Part shown: one piece after another, positions 1 through 9,338 of the stretch
Layout: the number at the start of each line of letters is the position of its first letter
How positions within the stretch are numbered: position 1 is the first letter of the stretch
Assembly (NCBI GenBank): GCA_029817715.1
Contig: JARUPY010000474.1
Location: 4,588,001-4,652,000 of the forward strand
DNA from: Melastoma dodecandrum
Taxonomy: Eukaryota; Streptophyta; Magnoliopsida; Myrtales; Melastomataceae
Direction of reading: 5' to 3'
DNA: 64,000 nucleotides
Made by a program: the position numbers and the translations under genes
The notes under the pieces: generated by a model
Told to the model about the DNA's origin: nothing
The model's database searches: none
What the model saw: the letters and a program-made list of their open reading frames with translations, nothing else

Positions 1-635
1 TATAAATGTTACTCACCAGGCGTTATGTAGCCCGTTGAGTCAATCTCCGTAATGTAGGAGGAGAGTCCTTGGGTACGTCCATGGTGAAGACTTTGGTTCC
101 TCGGATGATCCGTGCGATTCCCGCGTTTTTCATGCAAAACAACGAGAATTGCATTTTTGCATCAAGGTTAGTAATCCCAAGATGCGAAAGTCACGAAATA
201 CTCATGTAATTCAGAACACGACGACAAATCCCCGTGTGTCAGATGAATATTACTCAAATGGGTATTAAAAATAAAAATTAAAAGTAAATCAAATTTAAGA
301 AATTAAATCGATGTTGCAGTGTCTGGGGGTATGGAGTAAATTGCCAATTTTTTTAGATAAAAGATCACATATACCAGGCTAAATTATTTTAATAAAAGAT
401 ATAATGAAAGGTAACAATTTAAAGAAATCCAACGAATTGAAAACTGTTGGTAATTCACAGAGTTGTGAATCGAAAAGGGTTTTCCACGAGATGGGAAATG
501 AAAACTATTAGCCCCACACGAGTTTTGTGAATAAGTGATTGTCTGATAATGAGCAAGGAATATCCGCCTTTCTGCTAAACAGAATGTATTGAACTCATAA
601 TTCATTAGATACTTTTTATGAATGTCAACTAAGTA
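1..635. other. Unassigned DNA left of the plastid insert
   Basis: No gene, RNA or transposon is recognisable here. The only open frame of note (384-605, minus, 73 codons) resembles no family I know. One 28-nt patch (444-471) is shared exactly with the pararetrovirus at 13539-13566 and is listed separately. The DNA is AT-rich. The true ycf2 similarity starts only around 636, so the first bases of the open frame beginning at 622 are not plastid coding sequence. Confidence 0.5.
444..471. repeat. 28-nt patch identical to viral positions 13539-13566
   Basis: The 28 bases starting CTGTTGGTAATTCACAG are identical to 13539-13566, in the viral stretch between the spacer ORF and the capsid region, while bases on both sides differ. 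The patch contains a small hairpin, ATTCACA-GAGT-TGTGAAT (7-bp stem, 4-nt loop). An exact 28-nt match is far beyond chance in 64 kb. The likely source is virus-derived filler DNA or a shared short element. Confidence 0.7.
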
Positions 636-3043
636 TCAAGAAATGGCAGATCTATTCACTCTATCAATAACCGAGCCGGATCTGGTGTATCATAAGGGAT
701 TTGCCTTTTCTATTGATTCTTACGTATTGGATCAAAAACAATTCTTGAATGAGGTATTCAACTCCAGGGATGAATCGAAAAAGAAATCTTTATTGGTTCT
801 ACCTCCTTTTTTTATGAAGAGAATGAATCTTTTTATCGAAGGATCAGAAAAAAATGGGTCCGGATCTCCTGCGGGAATGATTTGGAAGATCCAAAACCAA
901 AAAAAGTGGTATTTGCTAGCAACAACATAATGGAGGCAGTCAATCAATATAGATTGATCCGAAATCTGATTCAAATCCAAGATAGCATCTATGGGTATAT
1001 AAGAAATGTATTGAATCAATTCTTTTTAATGAATAGATCCGATCGCAACTTCGAATATGGAATTCAAGGGTATCAAATAGGAAATGATACTCTGAATCAT
1101 AGAACTATAATGAAATATACGATCAACCAACATTTATCGAATTTGAAAAAGAGTCAGAAGAAATGGTTCGATCCTCTTTTTTGGATTTCTATTTCTCGAA
1201 CCGAGAGATCCGTGAATCGGAATCCTAATGCATATAGATACAAATGGTCCAATGGGAGCAAGAATTTCCAGGAACATTTGGAACACATCGTTTCTGAGCA
1301 GAAGAGCCATTTTCAAGTAGTATTCGATCGATTACGTATTAATCAATATTCGATTGATTGGTCTGAGGTTATCGACAAAAAAGATTTGTCTAAGTCACTT
1401 CCTTTCGTTTTGTCCAAGTTGCTTCTCTTTTTGTCTAACTCACTTCCTTTTTTCTTTGTGAGTTTCGGGAATACCCCCATTCATAGGTCCAAGATCCACG
1501 TCTATGAATTGAAAGGTCCGAATGATCAACTCTGCAATCAGTTGTTAGAATCAATAGGTCTTCAAATCGTTCATTTGAAAAAATGGAAACCATTATTATT
1601 GGATGATCATGATACTTCCCAAAAATCGAAATTATTGGTCAATGGAGGAACAAGATCACCACTTTTGTTCAATAAGATACCAAAGTGGATGATTGACTCA
1701 TTCCATACTAGAAATAATCGCGGGAAATCTTTTGATAACACGGATTCCTATTTCTCAATGATATCCCACGATCAAGACAATTGGCTGAATCCCGTGAAAC
1801 CAGTTCATAGAAGTTCATTGATATCTTCTTTTTCTAAAGCAAATCGACTTCGATTCTTGAATAATCCACATCACTTCTGCTTCTATTGCAACAAAAGATT
1901 CCCCTTTTATGTGGAAAGGGCCCATATCAAGAATTCTTATTTTACGTATGGACAATTCCTCAATATCTTGTTCATTCGCAAGAAAATATTCTCTTTGTGC
2001 GACGATAAAAAAAGGCATGCTTTTTTGGAGAGAGATACTATTTCACCAACCGAGTCACAGGTATCTAACATATTCATACCTAACGATTTTCCACAAAGTG
2101 GTGACAACTTGTACAAATCTTTCCATTTTGCGATTCGATCCGATCCATTAGTTCGTAGAGCTATTTACTCGATCACAGACATTTCTGGAACACCTCTAAC
2201 AGAGGGACAAAGAGTCCATTTTGAAAGAACTTATTGTCAACCTCTTTCAGATATGAATCTATCGGATTCAGAAGGGAAGAACTTGTATCAGTATCTCAAT
2301 TTCAATTCAAACATGGGTTTGATTCACACTCCATGTTCTGAGAAATATTTCCCATCCGAAAAGCGGAAAAAACAGAGTCTTTGTCTAAAGAAATGCGTTG
2401 AGAAAGGGCAGATGTATAGAACCTTTCAACGAGATAGTGCTTTTTCAACTCTCTCAAAATGGAATCTATTCAAAACATATATGGCATGGTTCCTTACCTC
2501 GACAGGGTACAAATATCTAAATTTGAGATTTTTAGATATTTTTTCAGACCTATTGCCGATACTAAGTAGCAGTCAAAAATTTGTATCCATTTTTCATGAT
2601 ATTATGCATGGATCAGATATATCATGGCAAATTCTTCAGAAAAAGTTGCGTCTTCCACAATGGAATCTGATAAGTGAGATTTCGAGTAAGTGTTTCCATA
2701 ATCTTCTTCTGTCCGAAGAAATGATTCGTCGAAATAATGAGTCACCATTGATAGTGACACATCTGAGAACTAAAAATGTTCGGGAGTTCCTCTATTCAAT
2801 CCTTTTCCTTCTTCTTGTTGCTGCATATCTCGTTCCTACCCATCTTCTCTTTGTTTCCCGAGCCTATAGTGAGTTACAGACAGAGTTCGAAAAGATCAAA
2901 TCTTTGATGATTCCATCATACATGATGGAGTTGCGAAAACTTCTGGATAGGTACCCTACATCGGAACTGAATTCTTTCTGGTTAAAGAATCTCTTTCTAG
3001 TTGCTCTGGAAAAATTCGGAGATTCTCTAGAAGAAATACGGGG
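636..3043 (+). pseudogene. ycf2: Nuclear copy of an internal fragment of plastid ycf2 (NUPT)
   Basis: The translation matches the middle of the chloroplast Ycf2 protein, which in plastids is a very large AAA-type protein linked to protein import. The fragment starts at the [19 protein letters not shown] segment and runs to the GDSLEEIRG segment. It lacks both ends of Ycf2 and the C-terminal ATPase part. A length change in a T-run near 806-815 shifts the frame, so it reads as codons from 636 to about 815 and then as a 700-codon open stretch to 3043. After GEEIR-type codons the frame runs straight into pararetroviral DNA. The nearly open state implies a fairly recent transfer. It has no plastid neighbours here and cannot be functional. 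Confidence 0.93.
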
Positions 3044-3100
3044 CACTAGTCTCATTCACTCTCTCTGTCTCTGAAAAGAAGAAGGAAAAAGGCAAACCGG

Positions 3101-3113
3101 GGCTCTGATACCA
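3101..3113 (-). promoter_or_regulatory. tRNA-Met primer-binding site, deleted unit
   Basis: The minus strand reads TGGTATCAGAGCC, the complement of the 3' end of plant initiator tRNA-Met used by Caulimoviridae to prime minus-strand DNA. It lies about 1.3 kb downstream of the TATA box and behind the 130-codon ORF. About 60 bp further the viral sequence stops at the ycf2 junction. Confidence 0.85.
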
Positions 3114-3330
3114 TAAATGACTGGGTGGAAACAACTTGTTAAATCTAAGGATTTACAGCGGAATAGTTGTCTTACAAAGGAGGGATACAACAAGCTGAAA
3201 CCAAACAGTGAACAGGATCAAGGAAACTTGAGGACATATTTAAAGAAAACTTTCTTACAAAGAGTGGGGAATACAGCGGGAGATACAAAGGGAAATCTTT
3301 TAGACAAGATAAGTGAAAACTTTACAAGGA

Positions 3331-3723
3331 TTACACACTAGACAAATATGAAAGCCATTTGTTGTACCAAGCAAGATATTTGCGGTACTGGACATGCTTT
3401 CGGAGCTTAATCCATTCGGAACATAGTTCCCATGGATTCAGGAAGATCCATTCTTGTCCTGGTTCCATTTGTTCAAAATAAAGGAGCTGGGAATCGAAAA
3501 CACAAAGAACACACTTTCTAGACTTATACTCGATGTAGTGGTCGAGTCTAGTCAAAACACGTTTGATCCTTCTAAGAGTTTTCCTTTTCTTCCATAGTGG
3601 CTCGTTGTATTGTGCAACAATGCCAAGAAAATGGCTGCGCAAGATTTGGCAGTTAGGGAAAGGAGGTTTAGTAAAGCATCGTCTTCTTGAAGGGGATCTC
3701 ATGGAGCCTACTATCAATATCAA
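3331..3723 (-). CDS. Leader ORF of pararetrovirus A, deleted unit (130 aa)
   Basis: A basic 130-residue protein of unknown function with a CVLCVF cysteine pair and a tryptophan-rich C-terminus (KYLAWYNKWLSYLSSV). Two more near-identical open copies exist in this window (8076-8468 and 18193-18585), which argues that it is a real viral gene. It sits between the promoter and the primer site, downstream of a roughly 680-nt leader. Codon-level changes between copies are few. I do not recognise it as any described caulimovirid leader protein; an ORF 1-like role is possible but unsupported. Confidence 0.6.
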   Translation of the reverse strand: MILIVGSMRSPSRRRCFTKPPFPNCQILRSHFLGIVAQYNEPLWKKRKTLRRIKRVLTRLDHYIEYKSRKCVLCVFDSQLLYFEQMEPGQEWIFLNPWELCSEWIKLRKHVQYRKYLAWYNKWLSYLSSV

Positions 3724-4406
3724 GCCGCGACCGGCGCCTGGCAGCCCTTCTGGCTATAACGGCAAGTGGTCCTTATGGCGAAGTAGATAGCTTTACGGTC
3801 ACGAGAGTGCACTACCAAGCAAACAATGTTTCAGTTAAACAATCTTTTCATAACTTAAAATCTGGGGTAGACATGTTCGTAGCACTATAGCAAAATTTCT
3901 AAGCGATTATGGAAGAGAGATTACTGAAAGGATTTGCAATGATTAGCAAAACACAAAGAGTATGAGGGATGATAAACAGTATAGAAACAAAGTAAAACAG
4001 AATCTGGAAAATTCTGGAAATAGGAGTGATAGGATAAACACAAACATAAACATACGATGTGCGTGAAGGAGTAAAGACATAGAAGTTTAATCTTGAACAG
4101 GATAAATAGTGAGATTCACAGATTAGAAATCTGGGAATAGAACAGATAAGCGATAAGAAACAAGATAACAGACTCTCTGAAAAACTGGAGAAGCAACTGA
4201 ATGTTTTTGGGTTTTAGGATTTTCTGAATGTTTTTGGGTTTATCGAAGATAGTGAGATCATCGAGAGTTTGGAGAACTAGATACCTTCCTTGCCCTTAGG
4301 TTATTGCCCAGATGTGTTTAGTTGCTCATGGATGGGAGAAAATGTGATTGTATTGATAAATGTTTTTTTTCTTTCTCCTCTGCCTCTCTATGTTACAGAG
4401 GGTATC

Positions 4407-4414
4407 TATTTATA
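4407..4414 (-). promoter_or_regulatory. Pararetroviral TATA box, deleted unit
   Basis: Minus strand TATAAATA, just downstream of the polyprotein stop and upstream of the leader. The position matches the pregenomic-RNA promoter of Caulimoviridae. The same motif recurs at 9162-9169 and 17502-17509 in the other copies, with conserved sequence around it. Confidence 0.7.
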
Positions 4415-4584
4415 CACCGAGTTGCAAACTAAAACTTGGCTGTGGTTAAGCCACGAGTCTCTATACTATTCTTAGTCAAAAAAGATGAAAATGACTAAAG
4501 GTGGTGGCACATTTGTCAAAAGGTATGTTGTCTTGGCTTGCCGACCTTATCTTATCTTCACATGGGCGGTTGAAGGAACTATTG

Positions 4585-7500
4585 TTAATCTTCAAAGTGT
4601 TTTGGTCGCTTTCCATGTGGGTCCGAGTTCTTTGCCGACAGTCTCTTTTGTCTTGAAGTCTTTTGTTTCGAGCCTGAGGTAGATCCTGGGCCTGGTGGTG
4701 TTATTCTTGGGCCTGATGGTTCTGGTATATGGCTTGGGCTTGAAAGATTGAGATTTTGGATTATGTCTTCAGCAACTATATCCCAATTAATTTGTTCTTG
4801 TACAAAGTCTTCCAGGGCTTGGAATAAGCACCATGTTTGGTTGATGTCATCTCTTGCAATTTGTTGGATCAGTAATTCTTCACCTGTTAAAGGAAGCATA
4901 GCATTAAGTTCAAAGAGTTTGTTAGTAAGACACGTCCTGCTGTGGATCATATCTTTTTGTTCTGACTTTTGGGCTTCAGGTGGAACTTCCCATAGATGAG
5001 GTATCTGGTCGTCAACTTCATAATGTCCAAAATGTATGGCAAATGAATAGGGTAGACAGGCAAAGTGATCAACTGTGTTGATGGCAACTAAGGAGGTTAC
5101 TTCATTATCGTAATGCCAATTTCTGTGGAAAAGGTATATGGTATATGGTGTGAGTTCTGGCCACTTCTGAAATCTATAAGTTTGCTCTTCAAACCAAACT
5201 TTCCATTTGGATAAGGAGGCGAACCAATTGAGAACTTCTGCTAAGTGCGCATGTGGATGGCTTGTAGGAGAATAGGTGGATAGCTCTCCAAGTGTCTCAA
5301 TGTACTGGAGCATTTCTGATGCTGGAAATTCTAAGGCTACTGTATGTGCATGGAAGAAATACCAAAAGAACCATTTTAGTTCTTCAGGAAATCTATCAGC
5401 TGGTGTGATTGGAAATAAGTGTAAGTATGGACAAGTTGGATGGAGTCCAAGTCTTGGGAAGAATAACTGTCCATATTGTCTGAAAATCTGTTTCAAATAA
5501 TAATGCATCTGGAGATATGGCTGAGACAATATTTCCATAACATAGTCGTATCTGAAGAGTTCATTCCATTTGTGGATTTCTGGAGGCAGAGAGTATTTCT
5601 GATTTCTTCTGGGTTTACTCTGGATGTGAGTAGTGAACATTGCTTGAAGTTTGGGATACTCGAGGATCTGTGGATTGACTGTATCAAAGGGTCTGGAGAG
5701 GAAATCTGCCACTACATTTGATGTTCCTTTGATATGTCTGACTTCGTATGAGTATTGTGAAAACCACTGGGATAATCTCAAGAGTTGAGCACTTGGGACT
5801 TTCTTAGGGTTGAGATTCATCATGGAGTTGAAAGCTTTGAAATCTGTTTCAATGATGAAATGATGTCCCATTAAGTGGAATTCTAGCTTCTTGATCCCAT
5901 ATTTGACCGCAAGAATTTCTTTGAGACCTGAGTAGTAGTGTTGTTCAGCATTACTGAATTTTCCTGATTTGTAGGCACAGATCTTTCTTATTCCATTAAT
6001 CTCTTCTAGAAGAATGGCTGCCCAGAACTCGTTACTTGCATCTGTCTGTAAGATCCTGATTCCATCAGATGGAATTTGTAAGGGGGGCAAGTTCTGAAGA
6101 TTCCTTTTCAAATATTTGATAGCATTGGTCTGCTGATCTCCCCATGGAGATGCATTTTTCCTTAGCTGAGCTTCGAGTGGGCTGGTGTACCTACTGATTT
6201 CTGGAACAAAATCTCTAAGATAATTTACGATCCCTAAAAACTGTTGAACCTGTTTTGTGGTCAATGATGAGTCCGGAAACTTTAGCAATTCTTGAGCAAT
6301 GTGCGGTCCCGGGTAGTATTGTCCGTCTGCTATCTTCATTCCTAAAAATTCAATTGTCGATGTACAAAGTTGAACTTTCTTCTCTGATAGCATGATTCCA
6401 AATTTCTGAACAATCTGCGCAAATTCTCTTAGTAGGAGTTCATGTGAACTCTCATCTTTACTGAAGAGCAAGATGTCATCAATATAAATGAGTGCAGATG
6501 ATTGTATGGACTCAAAAATACTTATCATGGTATTTTGGAATAATGAAGGGGCTGTCTTTAAGCCGAATGGTAAAACTCTCCATTGGTAGTGGCCATTTGG
6601 TATGCAGAAGGCTGTCTTCCATCTGTCATCTGGATGTATTCCTATCTGCCAAAAACCACTTTTGAGGTCAAACTTGGAGAATATCTTGGCTTTAGAAAGT
6701 GAGGAGAACAGGGCTGTCCTATTTGGAATGGGAAACTTGATGTCTTGTAAGAAGTAATTCAATGGTTGGTACTTGATAACCAATCGCTTCTTATCTCGAT
6801 TCTGTTCTGCTCTCTTGTTGACATAAAATGCTTGGCATGCCCATGATGAGCTGGAGTGCTCAATTAATCCTTGCTGTAGAAGTGAATTGCATTCATCAGT
6901 AGCTAACTTTGAATCTTCAGGGGTCATACCTGGATGACTGGCTCTTGTAGGATTCACATCTTCATTTTGTTTAAAGGGAAGTTTGACAAAGAACTTCGGA
7001 TTGGTCCATAGAGGATGTGAACACTTGGTCAGAAAGTTTTGGTGGTCTGAAGCAAAGGATGGTCTGAACAATTCGAGTGCTTGCTGTACTGGTTGAATGG
7101 AGTACATTCTGCTCTGGTGTGTATAGGGCTTAAAACTTGACTTGTGTCGTATGCCAGTAGCAAGAAGTCTGAGGCTATGGAGTTGATGGAGTATATCCCA
7201 TCCGATTACAAGATCTTTCCCTGGTAAATCTGTTGCTACTATTTTTGCTGAGATAGAGCATGTAGGAAAGAGCATAATCCTTATTGGTCTGGTCCGTAAG
7301 AATGTCTGGAAATTCTTTCCTGATGCTGCCTTGTAGGAATTTACTTGTGGGACTAGTAGCTCTGCTGGAACTATGGCTGGATTGATCATGCTTTCAGCTG
7401 CTCCAGTGTCAATAAAGGCGATTGCTTGAACAGGTCTGTGGTACTTGGAAAAGTAGATTTGTACCTTGACATGTGGTAGAATACTGGTAGCTGCTACAAA

Positions 7501-7800
7501 GGGAGCATGGGATTCTGTTTCTGGTTCTGTGGACTGGATCTCCATGTTGGTGAAGGATTCACTTGAAGGGATTCTCCTCGTAGTAAAACTAGCATGTCGT
7601 GAGACTGGTTGAGGATGTGTTGTGACTGAGGTGATAGTATAAATACTACCATAATCAAACAGTGATTCAATGCCGTCATTAAAACGTCGGAAGGAAGATG
7701 AAGGCTCAAGGGAGAAGGGGGCAGTCAATATTGCTGGAGGGGTATCCATGGCTGGGCAGTAGGGCAATAACTCCGGGCAGGAGGCACTAGTCTCACTCAT
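4585..7800 (-). CDS. Fused, internally deleted viral polyprotein (1071 codons, open)
   Basis: The first ~50 codons are the N-terminus of the movement-protein ORF (as in 16415-15126, plus a short upstream start). At about 7655 the frame passes directly into sequence that in the full unit lies just before the protease. Then follow an aspartic protease (DTGAAES, near 7400), reverse transcriptase with LDLKSGFWQI-like and YIDDILLFS motifs (YIDD at 6475-6486), RNase H ending near 5680, and an unrecognised C-terminal domain of about 360 residues with a proline/serine-rich basic tail. Movement domain, spacer, capsid region and zinc knuckle are gone. The join keeps the frame, so the whole fusion is open. 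Almost identical over RT/RH to 9339-13259. Expression is not shown. Confidence 0.85.
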   Translation of the reverse strand: MSETSASCPELLPYCPAMDTPPAILTAPFSLEPSSSFRRFNDGIESLFDYGSIYTITSVTTHPQPVSRHASFTTRRIPSSESFTNMEIQSTEPETESHAPFVAATSILPHVKVQIYFSKYHRPVQAIAFIDTGAAESMINPAIVPAELLVPQVNSYKAASGKNFQTFLRTRPIRIMLFPTCSISAKIVATDLPGKDLVIGWDILHQLHSLRLLATGIRHKSSFKPYTHQSRMYSIQPVQQALELFRPSFASDHQNFLTKCSHPLWTNPKFFVKLPFKQNEDVNPTRASHPGMTPEDSKLATDECNSLLQQGLIEHSSSSWACQAFYVNKRAEQNRDKKRLVIKYQPLNYFLQDIKFPIPNRTALFSSLSKAKIFSKFDLKSGFWQIGIHPDDRWKTAFCIPNGHYQWRVLPFGLKTAPSLFQNTMISIFESIQSSALIYIDDILLFSKDESSHELLLREFAQIVQKFGIMLSEKKVQLCTSTIEFLGMKIADGQYYPGPHIAQELLKFPDSSLTTKQVQQFLGIVNYLRDFVPEISRYTSPLEAQLRKNASPWGDQQTNAIKYLKRNLQNLPPLQIPSDGIRILQTDASNEFWAAILLEEINGIRKICAYKSGKFSNAEQHYYSGLKEILAVKYGIKKLEFHLMGHHFIIETDFKAFNSMMNLNPKKVPSAQLLRLSQWFSQYSYEVRHIKGTSNVVADFLSRPFDTVNPQILEYPKLQAMFTTHIQSKPRRNQKYSLPPEIHKWNELFRYDYVMEILSQPYLQMHYYLKQIFRQYGQLFFPRLGLHPTCPYLHLFPITPADRFPEELKWFFWYFFHAHTVALEFPASEMLQYIETLGELSTYSPTSHPHAHLAEVLNWFASLSKWKVWFEEQTYRFQKWPELTPYTIYLFHRNWHYDNEVTSLVAINTVDHFACLPYSFAIHFGHYEVDDQIPHLWEVPPEAQKSEQKDMIHSRTCLTNKLFELNAMLPLTGEELLIQQIARDDINQTWCLFQALEDFVQEQINWDIVAEDIIQNLNLSSPSHIPEPSGPRITPPGPGSTSGSKQKTSRQKRLSAKNSDPHGKRPKHFED

Positions 7801-7845
7801 TCACTCTCTCTCTCTCTGAAAAGAAGAAGGAAAAAGGCAAACCGG

Positions 7846-7858
7846 GGCTCTGATACCA
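7846..7858 (-). promoter_or_regulatory. tRNA-Met primer-binding site between the two tandem units
   Basis: Minus strand TGGTATCAGAGCC, with the same flanks as 3101-3113. It is followed within 60 bp by the ATG at 7800 of the next unit, which shows that the two units are joined head-to-tail through the normal circular-genome order. Confidence 0.88.
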
Positions 7859-8075
7859 TAAGAACTGGGTGGAAACAACTTGTTAAATCTAAGGATTTAC
7901 AGCGGAATAGTTGTCTTACAAAGGAGGGATACAACAAGTTGAAACCAAACAGTGAATAGGATCAAGGAAACTTGAGGACATATTCAAAGAAAACTTTCTT
8001 ACAAAGAGTGGGGAATACAGTGGAAGATACAAAGGGAAATCTCTTAGACAAGATAAGTAAAAAACTTTTCAAGGA

Positions 8076-8468
8076 TTACACACTAGACAAATATGAAAGC
8101 CATTTGAGGTACCAAGCAAGATATTTGCGGTACTGGACATGCTTTCGGAGCTTAATCCATTCGGAACACAGTTCCCATGGATTCAGGAAGATCCATTCTT
8201 GTCCTGGCTCCATCTGTTCAAAATAAAGAAGTTGGGAGTTGAAAACACAAAGAACACACTTTCTAGACTTATACTCGATGTAGTGGTCGAGCCTAGTCAA
8301 AACACGTTTGATCCTTCTAAGAGTTTTTCTTTTCTTCCATAGTGGCTCATTGTATTGTTCAACAATGCCAAGAAAATGGCTACGCAAGATTTGGCAGTTA
8401 GGGAAAGGAGGTTTAGTAAAGCATCGTCTTGCTGGAGGGGATCTCATGGTGCCTACTATCAATATCAA
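8076..8468 (-). CDS. Leader ORF of pararetrovirus A, full unit (130 aa)
   Basis: Same protein as 3331-3723 with a handful of substitutions (for example ...WYLKWLSYLSSV at the end). Open from ATG to stop. It lies about 690 nt downstream of the TATA box at 9162-9169 and about 220 nt upstream of the primer site. Function unknown. Conservation of the frame in three copies, while neighbouring leader DNA differs by indels, supports coding. Confidence 0.62.
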   Translation of the reverse strand: MILIVGTMRSPPARRCFTKPPFPNCQILRSHFLGIVEQYNEPLWKKRKTLRRIKRVLTRLDHYIEYKSRKCVLCVFNSQLLYFEQMEPGQEWIFLNPWELCSEWIKLRKHVQYRKYLAWYLKWLSYLSSV

Positions 8469-9161
8469 GCTGCGACCGGCGCCTGGCAGCCCTCCTGGCT
8501 ATAACGGCAAGTGGTCCTTATGGCGAAGTAGATAGTTTTACGGTCACGAGAGTGCACTACCAAGCAAACAATGTTTCAGTTAAACAATCTTTTCATAACT
8601 TAAAATCTTGGGTAGACATGTCCGTAGCACTATAGCAAATCTTTTAAGCTAATATGGAAGAAAAATTACAGAAGAGGATTTCACAAGGATTAGCAAAACA
8701 CAAAGAGTATGAGGGGTGATAAACAGTATAGGAATAGAGTAAACCAGAACCTAGAAAACTCTGGGAATAGGAGTGATAGGATGAACATAAACATAAACAT
8801 ACGATGAACGTGAAGGAGTAAAGACATAGGAGTTTAATCTTGAACAAGATAAAGAGTAAGGATAAACAGTAGGAACCACATATTAGAAATCTGGGAATAG
8901 CATAGATAAACGATAAGAAACAAGATAACAGACTCTCTGAAAAACTGAAGAAGCATTAAAACTTGTTTTTGGGTTTTAGGATTTTCTGAATGTTTTTGGG
9001 TTTATCGAAGATAGAAAGGTCATTGAGAGTTTAGAGAACTAAATACCTTCCTTGCCTTTAGTTATTGCCCAGATGTGTTTAGTTGCTCATGGATGGGAGA
9101 AAATGAGATTGTATTGATAAGTGTTTTTTCTCCTCTGCCTCTCTATGTTACACGGGGGATC

Positions 9162-9169
9162 TATTTATA
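9162..9169 (-). promoter_or_regulatory. Pararetroviral TATA box, full unit
   Basis: Minus strand TATAAATA about 170 bp downstream of the polyprotein stop at 9339. It is the counterpart of 4407-4414, with some indels in the surrounding leader. Confidence 0.7.
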
Positions 9170-9338
9170 CACCGAGTTGCCAAGTAAAGCTTGGCTGTGG
9201 TTAAGCCACGATTTCCTACACTATTCTCAGTCAAAAAGATGAAAATGACTAAAGGTAGTGGCACATTTGTCAAAAAGTTTGTTGTCTTGACTTGCCAACC
9301 TTATCTTATCTTCACATGGGCGGCTGAAGGAACTATTG

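Noticed and set aside
622..3074. ycf2 as a working gene or as evidence of a plastid genome
   Set aside because: Both gene ends are missing, there is a frameshift, and no other plastid genes flank it; nuclear introns and viral DNA follow.
3101..3113. GGCTCTGATACCA as the end of a tRNA-Met gene
   Set aside because: Only the 3'-terminal bases match; no cloverleaf upstream. It is a retroviral primer site.
7655..7660. Deletion in virus A copy read as a spliced pregenomic RNA copied back into DNA
   Set aside because: Splicing is known in some pararetroviruses, but the missing segment has no GT-AG (nor GC-AG) ends at any placement allowed by the TGA overlap.
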